A stretch of 5,110 nucleotides of DNA, taken from assembly GCA_015662325.1 (NCBI GenBank), contig DQUJ01000192.1, positions 1-5,110 on the forward strand, in the 5' to 3' direction. Under the pieces are notes generated by a model. The model was given only the letters and a program-made list of their open reading frames with translations. It had not been told where the DNA came from and did no database searches. Below, piece by piece: positions 1-5,110 of this stretch (position 1 is the first letter of the stretch; each line of letters starts with the position of its first letter). Position numbers and translations under genes: made by a program. This DNA comes from Leucothrix mucor (GTDB lineage Bacteria; Pseudomonadota; Gammaproteobacteria; Thiotrichales; Thiotrichaceae).

Positions 1-33
1 CATCCAAAACACTTAATAATACCTCAGCTCATA

Positions 34-122
34 CCTAAACCGCGCGATTACGGCGTTGGAGGAAGTTCCGTTTATAAAATGTAAACTTCGATTTCCTCCG
101 CCTTGTACTCACGCGGTTTAGG
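34..122. repeat. MITE-like palindromic element with 11-bp terminal inverted repeats
   Basis: The ends are perfect inverted repeats: CCTAAACCGCG at 34-44 and CGCGGTTTAGG at 112-122. Inside lie further nested arms: GGAGGAA (58-64) against TTCCTCC (93-99), GGC (52-54) against GCC (100-102), and GTTTA (70-74) against TAAAC (82-86). The whole element can therefore fold into one long interrupted hairpin. The tetranucleotide CATA flanks it directly on both sides (30-33 and 123-126), which would fit a 4-bp target duplication. It has no coding capacity, so if mobile it would depend on a transposase elsewhere. The alternative is a structured intergenic repeat whose conserved ends include the CATA. I believe similar sequences occur between genes in other gammaproteobacteria but cannot name a family. 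Confidence 0.6.
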
Positions 123-126
123 CATA

Positions 127-279
127 ATCTTAAGGCAAATAGCTAATGCCACTCAAGCGAGTAAGCATCATTTGGATAAGATTCGTTTTAGTACACAGTT
201 TTGGGATGAAATGATTTTGTAGAGGGTGTTTTTTTAATCAATAAAAGCAATAGATACAGTTTTCATTACCAATAAATAT
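127..279. other. Intergenic stretch without a recognisable gene
   Basis: I see no tRNA, no known RNA and no convincing coding frame here. A 22-codon ATG frame (146-214) and a start-less open frame ending in TAG at 219-221 are both short enough to be chance. A run of seven T (231-237) has no stem in front of it. The strong terminator that follows implies that something on the plus strand is transcribed into this stretch, either the tail of a gene left of the window or an untranslated RNA. Confidence 0.5.
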
Positions 280-317
280 AAATGCCTCGTAGGTTTCCTG
301 CGAGGCATTTTTGTTTT
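280..317 (+). terminator. Strong rho-independent terminator
   Basis: The left arm (280-293) pairs along 14 positions with the right arm (297-310), with one G-T wobble, across a TTT loop. The stem core is ATGCCTCG against CGAGGCAT. The plus-strand side is followed by a broken T tract (308-312, then 314-317). On the minus strand the tail is AT-rich but not a clean T run, so the terminator acts mainly on plus-strand transcripts. It ends only 12 nt before the lipoprotein start codon, leaving no room for a promoter between them. Confidence 0.85.
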
Positions 318-329
318 AAACTAGCGCGC

Positions 330-800
330 ATGAAACTATTAAATAAAATGAAGAAATACGCGCTTATCCTTCCTTTAACTCTCGTGTTATCAATGCTTTC
401 TAGTTGTACGGATGGTATTAAGGGCGTGGTTGAACGTCCTAAAATTCAAGTGCATAAAGTTGAAATGGGTAATTTTAGCTTTAGCGGTGGTCAGGCGACG
501 ATTATTTTGGATATTCAAAATCCAAATCGTTTTTCTATTCCATTAACGGGTTTTGATTACGGTTTAAGGCTAAATGGTGTGGAAGTTGCTAAAGCAAATA
601 AAGAACATAAAACGACGATTAGGGCAGGTGAGAGTCAAAAGGTCAGTGTGCCGGTGAATTTAAGTTTTGCGAATATGATGAATATGCTTCCGGGTTTATT
701 GCGTGATCGTCAGGTTAAGTATGATCTAGGTGGTTCGGTACATTTACCGTGGTTTAATATTCCGTTTAATAAAACGGGTATAAGTAGTATCGGTCGATGA
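330..800 (+). CDS. LEA type 2 (LEA14/WHy-like) outer-membrane lipoprotein
   Basis: The product is a 156-residue predicted lipoprotein. Residues 1-25 form a signal peptide: basic MKLLNKMKK, a hydrophobic core ([13 protein letters not shown]) and a lipobox LSSC, with Cys26 as the lipidated residue. Residue +2 is Thr, not Asp, so the Lol rule predicts outer-membrane sorting. From about residue 40 to 140 the protein resembles a LEA14/WHy beta-sandwich: alternating hydrophobic strands, a characteristic NPNRFSIPL segment (64-72), and a later strand SVPVNLSF. The family is linked to stress or desiccation in plants, but its role in bacterial envelopes is not established. The frame could start at 282, but that ATG lies inside a terminator stem and would put a non-signal leader in front, so 330 is chosen. 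The ATG at 348 also gives a good signal peptide. Neither has a clear Shine-Dalgarno sequence. The stop overlaps the dcd start, so the two are probably co-transcribed. Confidence 0.8.
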   Translation: MKLLNKMKKYALILPLTLVLSMLSSCTDGIKGVVERPKIQVHKVEMGNFSFSGGQATIILDIQNPNRFSIPLTGFDYGLRLNGVEVAKANKEHKTTIRAGESQKVSVPVNLSFANMMNMLPGLLRDRQVKYDLGGSVHLPWFNIPFNKTGISSIGR

Positions 801-1375
801 GTATTAAATCAGATAGCTGGATTCGCCGCATGGCGCAGCAGCAGGGTATGATCGAGCCGTTTGAAGCGGGTCAAGTACGCGAAAAAGAAATCAATGGTGA
901 AACTCAGAAGATTGTATCTTACGGTACATCCAGCTACGGTTACGATGTGCGTTGTGCGGATGAGTTTAAGATTTTCACCAATATTAATTCTGCGATTGTA
1001 GACCCGAAAGCGTTTGATGAAAACAGTTTTGTCGATATTCAATCGGACGTTTGTATTATTCCGCCAAACTCATTTGCGTTGGCGCGCACAGTTGAATATT
1101 TTCGTATTCCACGTAGCGTGTTGACGGTGTGTTTAGGTAAATCGACCTATGCGCGTTGTGGCATTATCGTAAACGTAACACCGTTAGAGCCCGAGTGGGA
1201 AGGTCATGTGACGTTGGAGTTTTCGAATACATCGCCGTTACCTGCGAAGATTTACGCGAATGAAGGCGTTGCGCAAATGCTTTTTTTCGAATCAGATGAA
1301 GTGTGTGAAACATCGTATAAAGATCGTGGTGGTAAATATCAAGGTCAGCAGGGTGTGACCTTGCCGAAGACATAA
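797..1375 (+). CDS. dcd: dCTP deaminase
   Basis: This cytosolic enzyme hydrolyses dCTP to dUTP and ammonia, the first step of the main dUMP/dTMP supply route in many gammaproteobacteria. The 192-residue protein matches the Pseudomonas-type Dcd, recalled as about 188 residues, from [14 protein letters not shown] to GVTLPK at the C-terminus. Active-site motifs are intact: GKSTYARCG (114-122), with Ser116 and Arg120 at the positions of the catalytic Ser and Arg of E. coli Dcd, and LEFSN with Glu141 as the likely general base. The C-terminal KYQGQQG (180-186) is the lid that closes over the triphosphate. The extra residues compared with Pseudomonas seem to lie in the variable loop around 27-40. 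The start ATG overlaps the upstream TGA as ATGA and has only a weak ribosome site, so translational coupling to the lipoprotein gene is likely. Whether it also has dUTPase activity, as some archaeal relatives do, cannot be read from the sequence. Confidence 0.96.
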   Translation: MSIKSDSWIRRMAQQQGMIEPFEAGQVREKEINGETQKIVSYGTSSYGYDVRCADEFKIFTNINSAIVDPKAFDENSFVDIQSDVCIIPPNSFALARTVEYFRIPRSVLTVCLGKSTYARCGIIVNVTPLEPEWEGHVTLEFSNTSPLPAKIYANEGVAQMLFFESDEVCETSYKDRGGKYQGQQGVTLPKT

Positions 1376-1386
1376 AAATATTTTTT

Positions 1387-1452
1387 ACCACAGAGGGCAC
1401 ACAGAGAATAAAATTTATAATGAAGCTCTGTGATCTCCGTGTCCTCTGTGGT
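1387..1452. repeat. Palindromic CACAGAG-type intergenic repeat
   Basis: The outer arms ACCACAGAGG (1387-1396) and CCTCTGTGGT (1443-1452) are perfect inverted repeats of 10 bp. Each arm is also built of short direct repeats. The left arm has CACAGAG at 1389 and 1400. The right arm has CTCTGTG, CTCCGTG and CTCTGTG starting at 1426, 1435 and 1444, an exact 9-nt period. The AT-rich centre (about 1407-1420) would form the loop. It fills most of the gap between dcd and the next gene. It lacks a clear T tract after the stem, so it is not an obvious terminator. Arrays of this CACAGAG kind are, as I recall, scattered between genes in many proteobacteria. Confidence 0.75.
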
Positions 1453-1462
1453 TCATATATTT

Positions 1463-1468
1463 AAAGGA
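1463..1468 (+). promoter_or_regulatory. Ribosome binding site of the four-helix membrane protein gene
   Basis: AAAGGA lies 7 nt before the ATG at 1476, a near-consensus Shine-Dalgarno sequence at good spacing. It is the clearest ribosome site in the window and fixes the start of this gene, in contrast to the GTG-start channel gene that follows. Confidence 0.75.
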
Positions 1469-1475
1469 TAATAGT

Positions 1476-1859
1476 ATGAGCTCAGAAAAAGTCATTTTTG
1501 CATTTTTTATCGTATTGGCATTAACGCTGAATTTTGGTTTTTTTATCGGTGAAATGGATAAAATTGAGCAGCATAATATCTATGAATTATATGCTGCGCT
1601 AGTGATTAGTTTAATTTCCACCGTGCTTAAAGTAGGGGATCGTACCCATCTTGGTGCTGTATTTCTTGCTACTAGTCTAGTGGCTGATTTGCAATTAATT
1701 GCTGCTGCCATTGTGTGGGGTATGACTGAACATGTGGTGGGTGAAGCCTTAGGTGGTCACTCCTTGGCAACTGTCGTATCGTTATCGGGTGGCGCATTGT
1801 TGGCCAATATAATATCGGTTGTTTTATTGGTTTCTGAAACCATTTCAGTTCGTCGCTAG
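1476..1859 (+). CDS. Small four-helix inner-membrane protein, recalled as DUF6394
   Basis: The 127-residue protein is almost entirely hydrophobic, with four likely membrane helices at about residues 6-24, 37-52, 59-83 and 97-120. The loop after helix 1 is acidic (EMDKIEQHN) and the ends of helices 2 and 4 are basic (LKVGDR, SVRR). Helix 3 contains a buried acidic residue, Asp71 in LVADLQLI, and helix 4 has a SGGALLAN motif with Asn111. Polar groups like these suggest helix packing or ion contact. There is no signal peptide beyond the first helix and no catalytic motif. From memory it matches the uncharacterised family DUF6394, which has no assigned function. It starts 100 nt after dcd behind a good ribosome site and lies 34 nt before a potassium-channel gene in the same direction. 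Co-transcription suggests, but does not prove, an accessory role for the channel. Confidence 0.8.
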   Translation: MSSEKVIFAFFIVLALTLNFGFFIGEMDKIEQHNIYELYAALVISLISTVLKVGDRTHLGAVFLATSLVADLQLIAAAIVWGMTEHVVGEALGGHSLATVVSLSGGALLANIISVVLLVSETISVRR

Positions 1860-1863
1860 TTTT

Positions 1864-1885
1864 TAACGCATGATTAATAACGCAT
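1864..1885 (+). repeat. Short direct repeat TAACGCAT before the channel start
   Basis: TAACGCAT occurs at 1864-1871 and again at 1878-1885, 14 nt apart, in the 34-nt gap between the membrane-protein stop and the channel's GTG. This could be chance or a small protein-binding site. No Shine-Dalgarno sequence is visible in the same gap. Confidence 0.3.
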
Positions 1886-1893
1886 AAAAATTC

Positions 1894-3666
1894 GTGCCAA
1901 ATCTAGTTTACATTCTATTTCGACGCTTACGCTCTCCGCTCGTCTTGCTGATTATTGTCTATGCTATTTCGATTATCGGTTTTGTTTTAATTCCGGGAGT
2001 TGATGACCAAGGCAAGCCGTGGCAGATGTCGTTCTTCCATGCTTTCTATTTCGTCAGCTTTATGGGGACGACCATTGGTTTTGGTGAAATCCCCTATGCA
2101 TTCACCGATGCGCAGCGTTATTGGACCTTGATTACGATGTATGCCAGTGTAATTTCGTGGTTATACGGGATTGGTGTGTTGTTAAGTGTGTTTCAGGATC
2201 CTGCATTTCGCCAGCAGATGAAAACCAATAGTTTCAATCGTCGTATTAAAAATATTCGTGAGCCGTTTTATATTATCTGTGGTTACGGTGATACGGGATC
2301 ACAACTGGCACATTCATTATCCGAAGAAGGTATTTTGTCGGTTATTATCGACCCCGATGAACAACGCATCAATGATCTTGAAGTGGATGACTTTAGAACG
2401 CCTCCCGTTAGTTTGTGCGCGGATGGTTCTCAATCAGAAATATTAGAAATGGCGGGAATAAAACATCCGTGGTGTAAAGGTATTATCACTTTGGCAAATG
2501 ATGATACGGCTAATCTAACCGTTGCAATTGTGGCGCAATTACTGAGCCCCAAATTACGTTTGATTGCGCGAGCCGAAACCCCCGAAGCCGAATCGAACAT
2601 ATTGTCTTTTGGTGCAAATGAAGTAATCAACCCCTTTGAAACCTTTGCCTCGCGTTTTGCATTGGCATTAAAATCTCCTAGTCTTTACAGTATTTATGAA
2701 TGGACTACGGGAAAGTCTGGACAAATAATGCAGGAGCCTCCTGCTCCGAACCCAGGGGTTTGGATTATCAGTGGTTTTGGTCGTTTTGGTCGCGCGCTTT
2801 ATGATCATTTAGAGCAAGATGATGTGCCGCTTCAAGTGATTGTGGCTGATAGAAAACAAAAAGGTATTCCATCGGGTTCTGTGGTGGGTGCTCCAACAGA
2901 GGCGAAGGCCTTGATAAAAGCAGGGATTGAAGATGCGGTAGGGATTATTGCAGGTACGGATAATGATGCTAATAATCTGTCTATTTTAATGACATCGAGT
3001 GAACTAAATCCTGACTTGTTTCGTGTGGCACGTCAAAATGAAGATAAAAATAGTCATCTATTCCAAACGGCTAATTTAGATATGTTAATGCAACGTGGCA
3101 GCGTTATTTCTAATACAATTTTTGCTTTGATTAGAACTCCGATGCTGGGTGATTTTTTACGTATTATTTCTCGGTTTAAAAATGATCGCGCCAATGAGTT
3201 AGTCAGTCGAATTGTCGGAGCGGTTCAAGATGATGTACCTAAACTTTGGGAGCTACGTGTAAATGCAGAAGAAACCCCAGCTTTGTTTAAAGTCATTCAA
3301 AATCAACAGGTGTTGGTTGACGATATTTTACGGGGTGAAGCAGGCTTAGGTTCTGCAAAACCCAATCAACATACTGCTGCTTTACCGCTATTTTTAAAAC
3401 GCGGCAAAGGCAATGTGTTGTTGCCCGAAAATAATCGTATTATTCGCGAAGGTGATCGTTTTTTGATGTGTGGTACGCACGATGCCCAGGAGTGTATGTT
3501 GCGTGTTACTAAAAATATTAATTTATTGGAATCTGTTTTGCTGGGTGAGCGCGTCGCATCAAGCTGGTTGTGGCGAAAATTTACGGATAGAAAAAGAAAG
3601 ATTAAGTGTATTGATACAGATGCTGGTGAAGAAATTATCGTTGAAAAGGCAAGGGCTGAGGATTAA
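1894..3666 (+). CDS. Two-helix potassium channel with tandem RCK domains
   Basis: A 590-residue inner-membrane channel subunit, expected to assemble as a tetramer with a cytoplasmic gating ring. Domains in order: membrane helix 1 (about 15-35); pore helix and selectivity filter TTIGFGE (59-65), a variant of TVGYG with Phe for Tyr; membrane helix 2 (77-100); first RCK/TrkA-N Rossmann domain (about 125-245) with GYGDTG at 130-135 and acidic Asp153 ending the second strand; second RCK domain (about 289-400) with GFGRFG at 294-299 and Asp319; a TrkA_C-like ligand domain (about 450-530); and a basic tail (RKFTDRKRKIK, 561-571). Both Rossmann folds keep GxGxxG, so both may bind a nucleotide such as NAD or ATP. 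Fusion of pore and two RCK units recalls GsuK-type channels. The start is GTG: an in-frame stop lies at 1885-1887, and MPNLVYILFRRLR matches my memory of homologue N-termini. No Shine-Dalgarno sequence is seen, so translation may depend on the gene upstream. The ligand and exact ion selectivity are not determinable here. Confidence 0.92.
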   Translation: MPNLVYILFRRLRSPLVLLIIVYAISIIGFVLIPGVDDQGKPWQMSFFHAFYFVSFMGTTIGFGEIPYAFTDAQRYWTLITMYASVISWLYGIGVLLSVFQDPAFRQQMKTNSFNRRIKNIREPFYIICGYGDTGSQLAHSLSEEGILSVIIDPDEQRINDLEVDDFRTPPVSLCADGSQSEILEMAGIKHPWCKGIITLANDDTANLTVAIVAQLLSPKLRLIARAETPEAESNILSFGANEVINPFETFASRFALALKSPSLYSIYEWTTGKSGQIMQEPPAPNPGVWIISGFGRFGRALYDHLEQDDVPLQVIVADRKQKGIPSGSVVGAPTEAKALIKAGIEDAVGIIAGTDNDANNLSILMTSSELNPDLFRVARQNEDKNSHLFQTANLDMLMQRGSVISNTIFALIRTPMLGDFLRIISRFKNDRANELVSRIVGAVQDDVPKLWELRVNAEETPALFKVIQNQQVLVDDILRGEAGLGSAKPNQHTAALPLFLKRGKGNVLLPENNRIIREGDRFLMCGTHDAQECMLRVTKNINLLESVLLGERVASSWLWRKFTDRKRKIKCIDTDAGEEIIVEKARAED

Positions 3667-3702
3667 TTTTAGGTGTTAGTAAATATCAAGAAAAGCAATC
3701 AA

Positions 3703-3720
3703 CCACAGATAAACACAGAT
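3703..3720. repeat. Half copy of a CACAGA-type repeat
   Basis: CCACAGAT AAA CACAGAT carries the unit CACAGAT at 3704-3710 and 3714-3720, a 10-nt period. It shares the CCACAGA core with the left arm of the palindrome between dcd and the membrane-protein gene. No matching right arm (ATCTGTG) is present downstream, so this appears to be a truncated or solo copy. Confidence 0.5.
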
Positions 3721-3794
3721 GTAAAAACTAATTATTGAAAGGTTGTTAATCACCATTTTATTAATTATTTAAAAAAAGATAAAGCTGTTTGTCT

Positions 3795-3842
3795 CCCTCC
3801 ACTTAGCAAGCGATGTACTGAGCGTAGTCGAAGTGGGGAGGG
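3795..3842. repeat. Inverted repeat of a different intergenic type
   Basis: CCACTT (3799-3804) pairs with AAGTGG (3831-3836), and outer CCCT (3795-3798) can pair with AGGG (3839-3842) past a two-base bulge on the right side. The interior, read on the minus strand, contains CGACTACGCTCAGTAC (3814-3829), which resembles a dispersed motif I recall from many bacterial intergenic regions. It is more GC-rich than the flanking AT-rich sequence and lies just before the terminator. It has no coding capacity. Confidence 0.55.
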
Positions 3843-3856
3843 TTGGGGGTAATGCC

Positions 3857-3885
3857 AAAACCACGTTCTAAGAATGTGGTTTTTT
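3857..3885. terminator. Bidirectional rho-independent terminator between converging genes
   Basis: AAAACCACGTTC (3857-3868) pairs with GAATGTGGTTTT (3872-3883) over a three-base loop, with one G-T wobble. On the plus strand it is followed by six T (3880-3885); on the minus strand the AAAA of the left arm supplies four T. It therefore can end both the channel transcript coming from the left and the hydrolase transcript coming from the right. It lies 190 nt after the channel stop and 37 nt from the hydrolase stop. Confidence 0.82.
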
Positions 3886-3922
3886 ACTCTGAAAATTTCG
3901 TGTGTAAATACCGATGGGATGA

Positions 3923-5110
3923 TTAGTAACTACCCTTAATCTTCTCCAGAGCTTGCTCACCTATAATAATTTTTCCATTACAACTGGTTAGACCAACAAT
4001 CGCCACGGGTTTAAATCCTTGGTCATTTACTGTCATATCTAAAATATCTTCTGCCGAGAGGCTTAGTCTTCCCGCACGTTCAATCAGTTTAAATTTAATT
4101 GCTCTTTCTTCATCATCGCGCAAGCCATCAAAAGCTCTATAAATTACTTCGGTACAAACAAGCTTATTCGAGCTAAAGAAATCAAAATCAAAGTTATAAC
4201 CCTTGCCTTCATGTTGGCAAACGCGAGTCAGGCCTATTGCAAGCTCTGTGGGGCTTAAATTAGGGCGGATGATAATCAGCTCATCTACATTTAAAGTTTC
4301 ACTTAAGGGGCGGAATAAAACACCGTCTTTTTGCGCTTCTAGGGTGCGAATATTACCCTTCCAGCGACTTGCTATTGAATCCTCTAGCACAATGCCTAAC
4401 GATTCTCTGTCTTCCTCAGAGCCAATATATAATGCCGCGTGGGGCCAATAACCAGGCAGGAATAGATTGCTGGCGACAAAATCATGGCGCGTGATAATTA
4501 CATCGCCCGCTTGTAATAAGGCGGCTAATTTAGTTTGTATTTCTGGGGTGATACGTTTATGACTGTGATCGCCTAATTCTGCCACCACGCGTCCTGCTTT
4601 TTCTAGAATAAAAAACGAAGTGGTTTGTTTAGAGCTTGCGCCACGGCGAGTGATGGCATGCCAAAGATAGCGTAAGCGCAGTTTAATATAAGTGATCTGA
4701 CTGCTGTGTAAAGTTGATTCAAGTCTTTCTAGGTTTTCAACAATAGGTGCAACAGTGTCATCATTAATCAATGTCTTGATATGTGGGCGGTTATCATCCA
4801 CAAAATTCATCATATATTGCATTTTAATGGCATTGTCGGCATCACTTAATGAATCAAATATATGCGTAAATACTTTTCGTGGAATACGATGTTGTGGCGC
4901 ACCTTCGTTAATTTTCCGTTGTACTAGCTTGTGTTTTGCGATGTCATCAATCAATAGACGCGACATGTATACTGCTTGACAAGACGAGGCATAACCCAAT
5001 AAAAAGTGGCGCCAGTCATCTAGCACTTTTACATTTTCAATATTATCGCTAAAGTGCGCCGACATATCATGGATGATCTCCCAAAAACCACTACGAATGG
5101 TTAAATAACG
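3923..5110 (-). CDS. YiiX-like permuted papain / NlpC-P60 cysteine hydrolase, 5' end cut by window
   Basis: The minus-strand frame gives 380 residues from its first ATG (at 5065) and remains open for 15 more codons to the window edge, reading RYLTIRSGFWEIIHD. That stretch continues smoothly into the protein and the gene probably begins outside. Residues are numbered from the ATG at 5065. About 1-180 is predominantly helical, rich in charged residues, and matches nothing I can name. From about 183 to 330 is a permuted papain-like fold of the YiiX/YebB type (Peptidase_C92): LLQAGDVIIT (183-192), a loop ending WPHAALYIGS with His209, VLEDS with Glu228, and KLVCTEVIYRAF with Cys304. In this permuted class the His precedes the Cys; Cys304 and His209 are the probable catalytic pair, with a third polar residue not certain. 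Relatives are thought to act on lipids, amides or cell-wall peptides, but the substrate here is unknown. An alternative start is ATG 5065, with GGGAG (5082-5078) some 11-12 nt before it, longer than ideal. The gene converges on the channel gene and shares its terminator. Confidence 0.8.
   Translation of the reverse strand, partial: RYLTIRSGFWEIIHDMSAHFSDNIENVKVLDDWRHFLLGYASSCQAVYMSRLLIDDIAKHKLVQRKINEGAPQHRIPRKVFTHIFDSLSDADNAIKMQYMMNFVDDNRPHIKTLINDDTVAPIVENLERLESTLHSSQITYIKLRLRYLWHAITRRGASSKQTTSFFILEKAGRVVAELGDHSHKRITPEIQTKLAALLQAGDVIITRHDFVASNLFLPGYWPHAALYIGSEEDRESLGIVLEDSIASRWKGNIRTLEAQKDGVLFRPLSETLNVDELIIIRPNLSPTELAIGLTRVCQHEGKGYNFDFDFFSSNKLVCTEVIYRAFDGLRDDEERAIKFKLIERAGRLSLSAEDILDMTVNDQGFKPVAIVGLTSCNGKIIIGEQALEKIKGSY

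Noticed and set aside
1..84. Open frame from base 1 to a TAA at 82-84, possibly the end of an upstream gene
   Set aside because: Only 27 codons are visible, half of them inside the palindromic element, and the sequence resembles no family I know. Open length alone is not significant.
85..221. Open plus-strand frame ending in TAG at 219-221, and a 22-codon ATG frame at 146-214
   Set aside because: The first has no start codon and runs through the palindromic element. The second is short, has no ribosome site and resembles no known small protein. Both are expected by chance.
282..329. Extended N-terminus of the lipoprotein from the ATG at 282
   Set aside because: This ATG lies within the left arm of a near-perfect terminator stem, and the 16 added residues would precede an otherwise standard lipoprotein signal peptide.
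809..1042. Minus-strand open frames within dcd (809-1042 and 1164-1400)
   Set aside because: They lie antisense to a strongly conserved gene, show no recognisable domain, and are shadow frames of its codon pattern.
797..1375. dCTP deaminase as an anti-phage defence gene
   Set aside because: Defence deaminases that deplete dCTP are known, but this protein matches the housekeeping Pseudomonas-type enzyme along its length and has no defence or mobile genes beside it.
1387..1452. The CACAGAG palindrome as a CRISPR array or a dcd terminator
   Set aside because: The units are 9-11 nt with no unique spacers of CRISPR size, and no T tract follows the stem on either strand.
1453..1475. Promoter directly before the membrane-protein gene using TATATT at 1456-1461
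   Set aside because: The sequence at the expected -35 spacing (ATCTCC, within the palindrome) does not resemble TTGACA, so support is too weak.
4203..4979. Plus-strand open frames opposite the hydrolase gene (4203-4451 and 4755-4979)
   Set aside because: They are antisense to a gene with clear catalytic motifs, have Ser/Cys-rich compositions typical of shadow frames, and lack ribosome sites.

Overview
The window looks like chromosomal DNA of an AT-leaning gammaproteobacterium. This rests on protein resemblance from memory: the dCTP deaminase is very close to the Pseudomonas-type enzyme, and the small membrane protein paired with a tandem-RCK potassium channel is an arrangement I associate with Gammaproteobacteria. 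No genus can be named from what is visible. There is no rRNA, tRNA, CRISPR array, transposase or phage gene here.

Layout, left to right. Bases 1-329 hold no convincing gene. They carry an 89-bp palindromic element (34-122) with 11-bp terminal inverted repeats and a possible 4-bp target duplication, then about 150 bp of unassigned sequence, then a strong rho-independent terminator (280-317) that ends only 12 nt before the next gene. Two genes follow with a 4-nt ATGA overlap: a LEA14/WHy-type lipoprotein (330-800) and dcd (797-1375), the dCTP deaminase that supplies dUTP for thymidylate synthesis. A 100-bp gap filled by a palindromic CACAGAG-type repeat separates them from a second pair: a 127-residue four-helix membrane protein (1476-1859, recalled as DUF6394) and a 590-residue two-helix potassium channel with two RCK domains and a TrkA_C-like domain (1894-3666, GTG start).

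Bases 3667-3922 are intergenic and hold a half copy of the CACAGA repeat, a second inverted repeat of another type, and a bidirectional terminator. Converging on this from the right is a minus-strand gene (3923-5110) for a YiiX-like permuted papain/NlpC-P60 cysteine hydrolase. Its reading frame stays open to the window edge, so the gene is probably cut at its 5' end rather than starting at the first visible ATG.

Most of the coding content is housekeeping. The points of most interest are the conserved-looking pairing of an uncharacterised membrane protein with a ligand-gated potassium channel (a candidate accessory subunit), the hydrolase with a long helical N-terminal region, the terminator pressed against the lipoprotein gene, and three different palindromic repeat types within four intergenic spaces.
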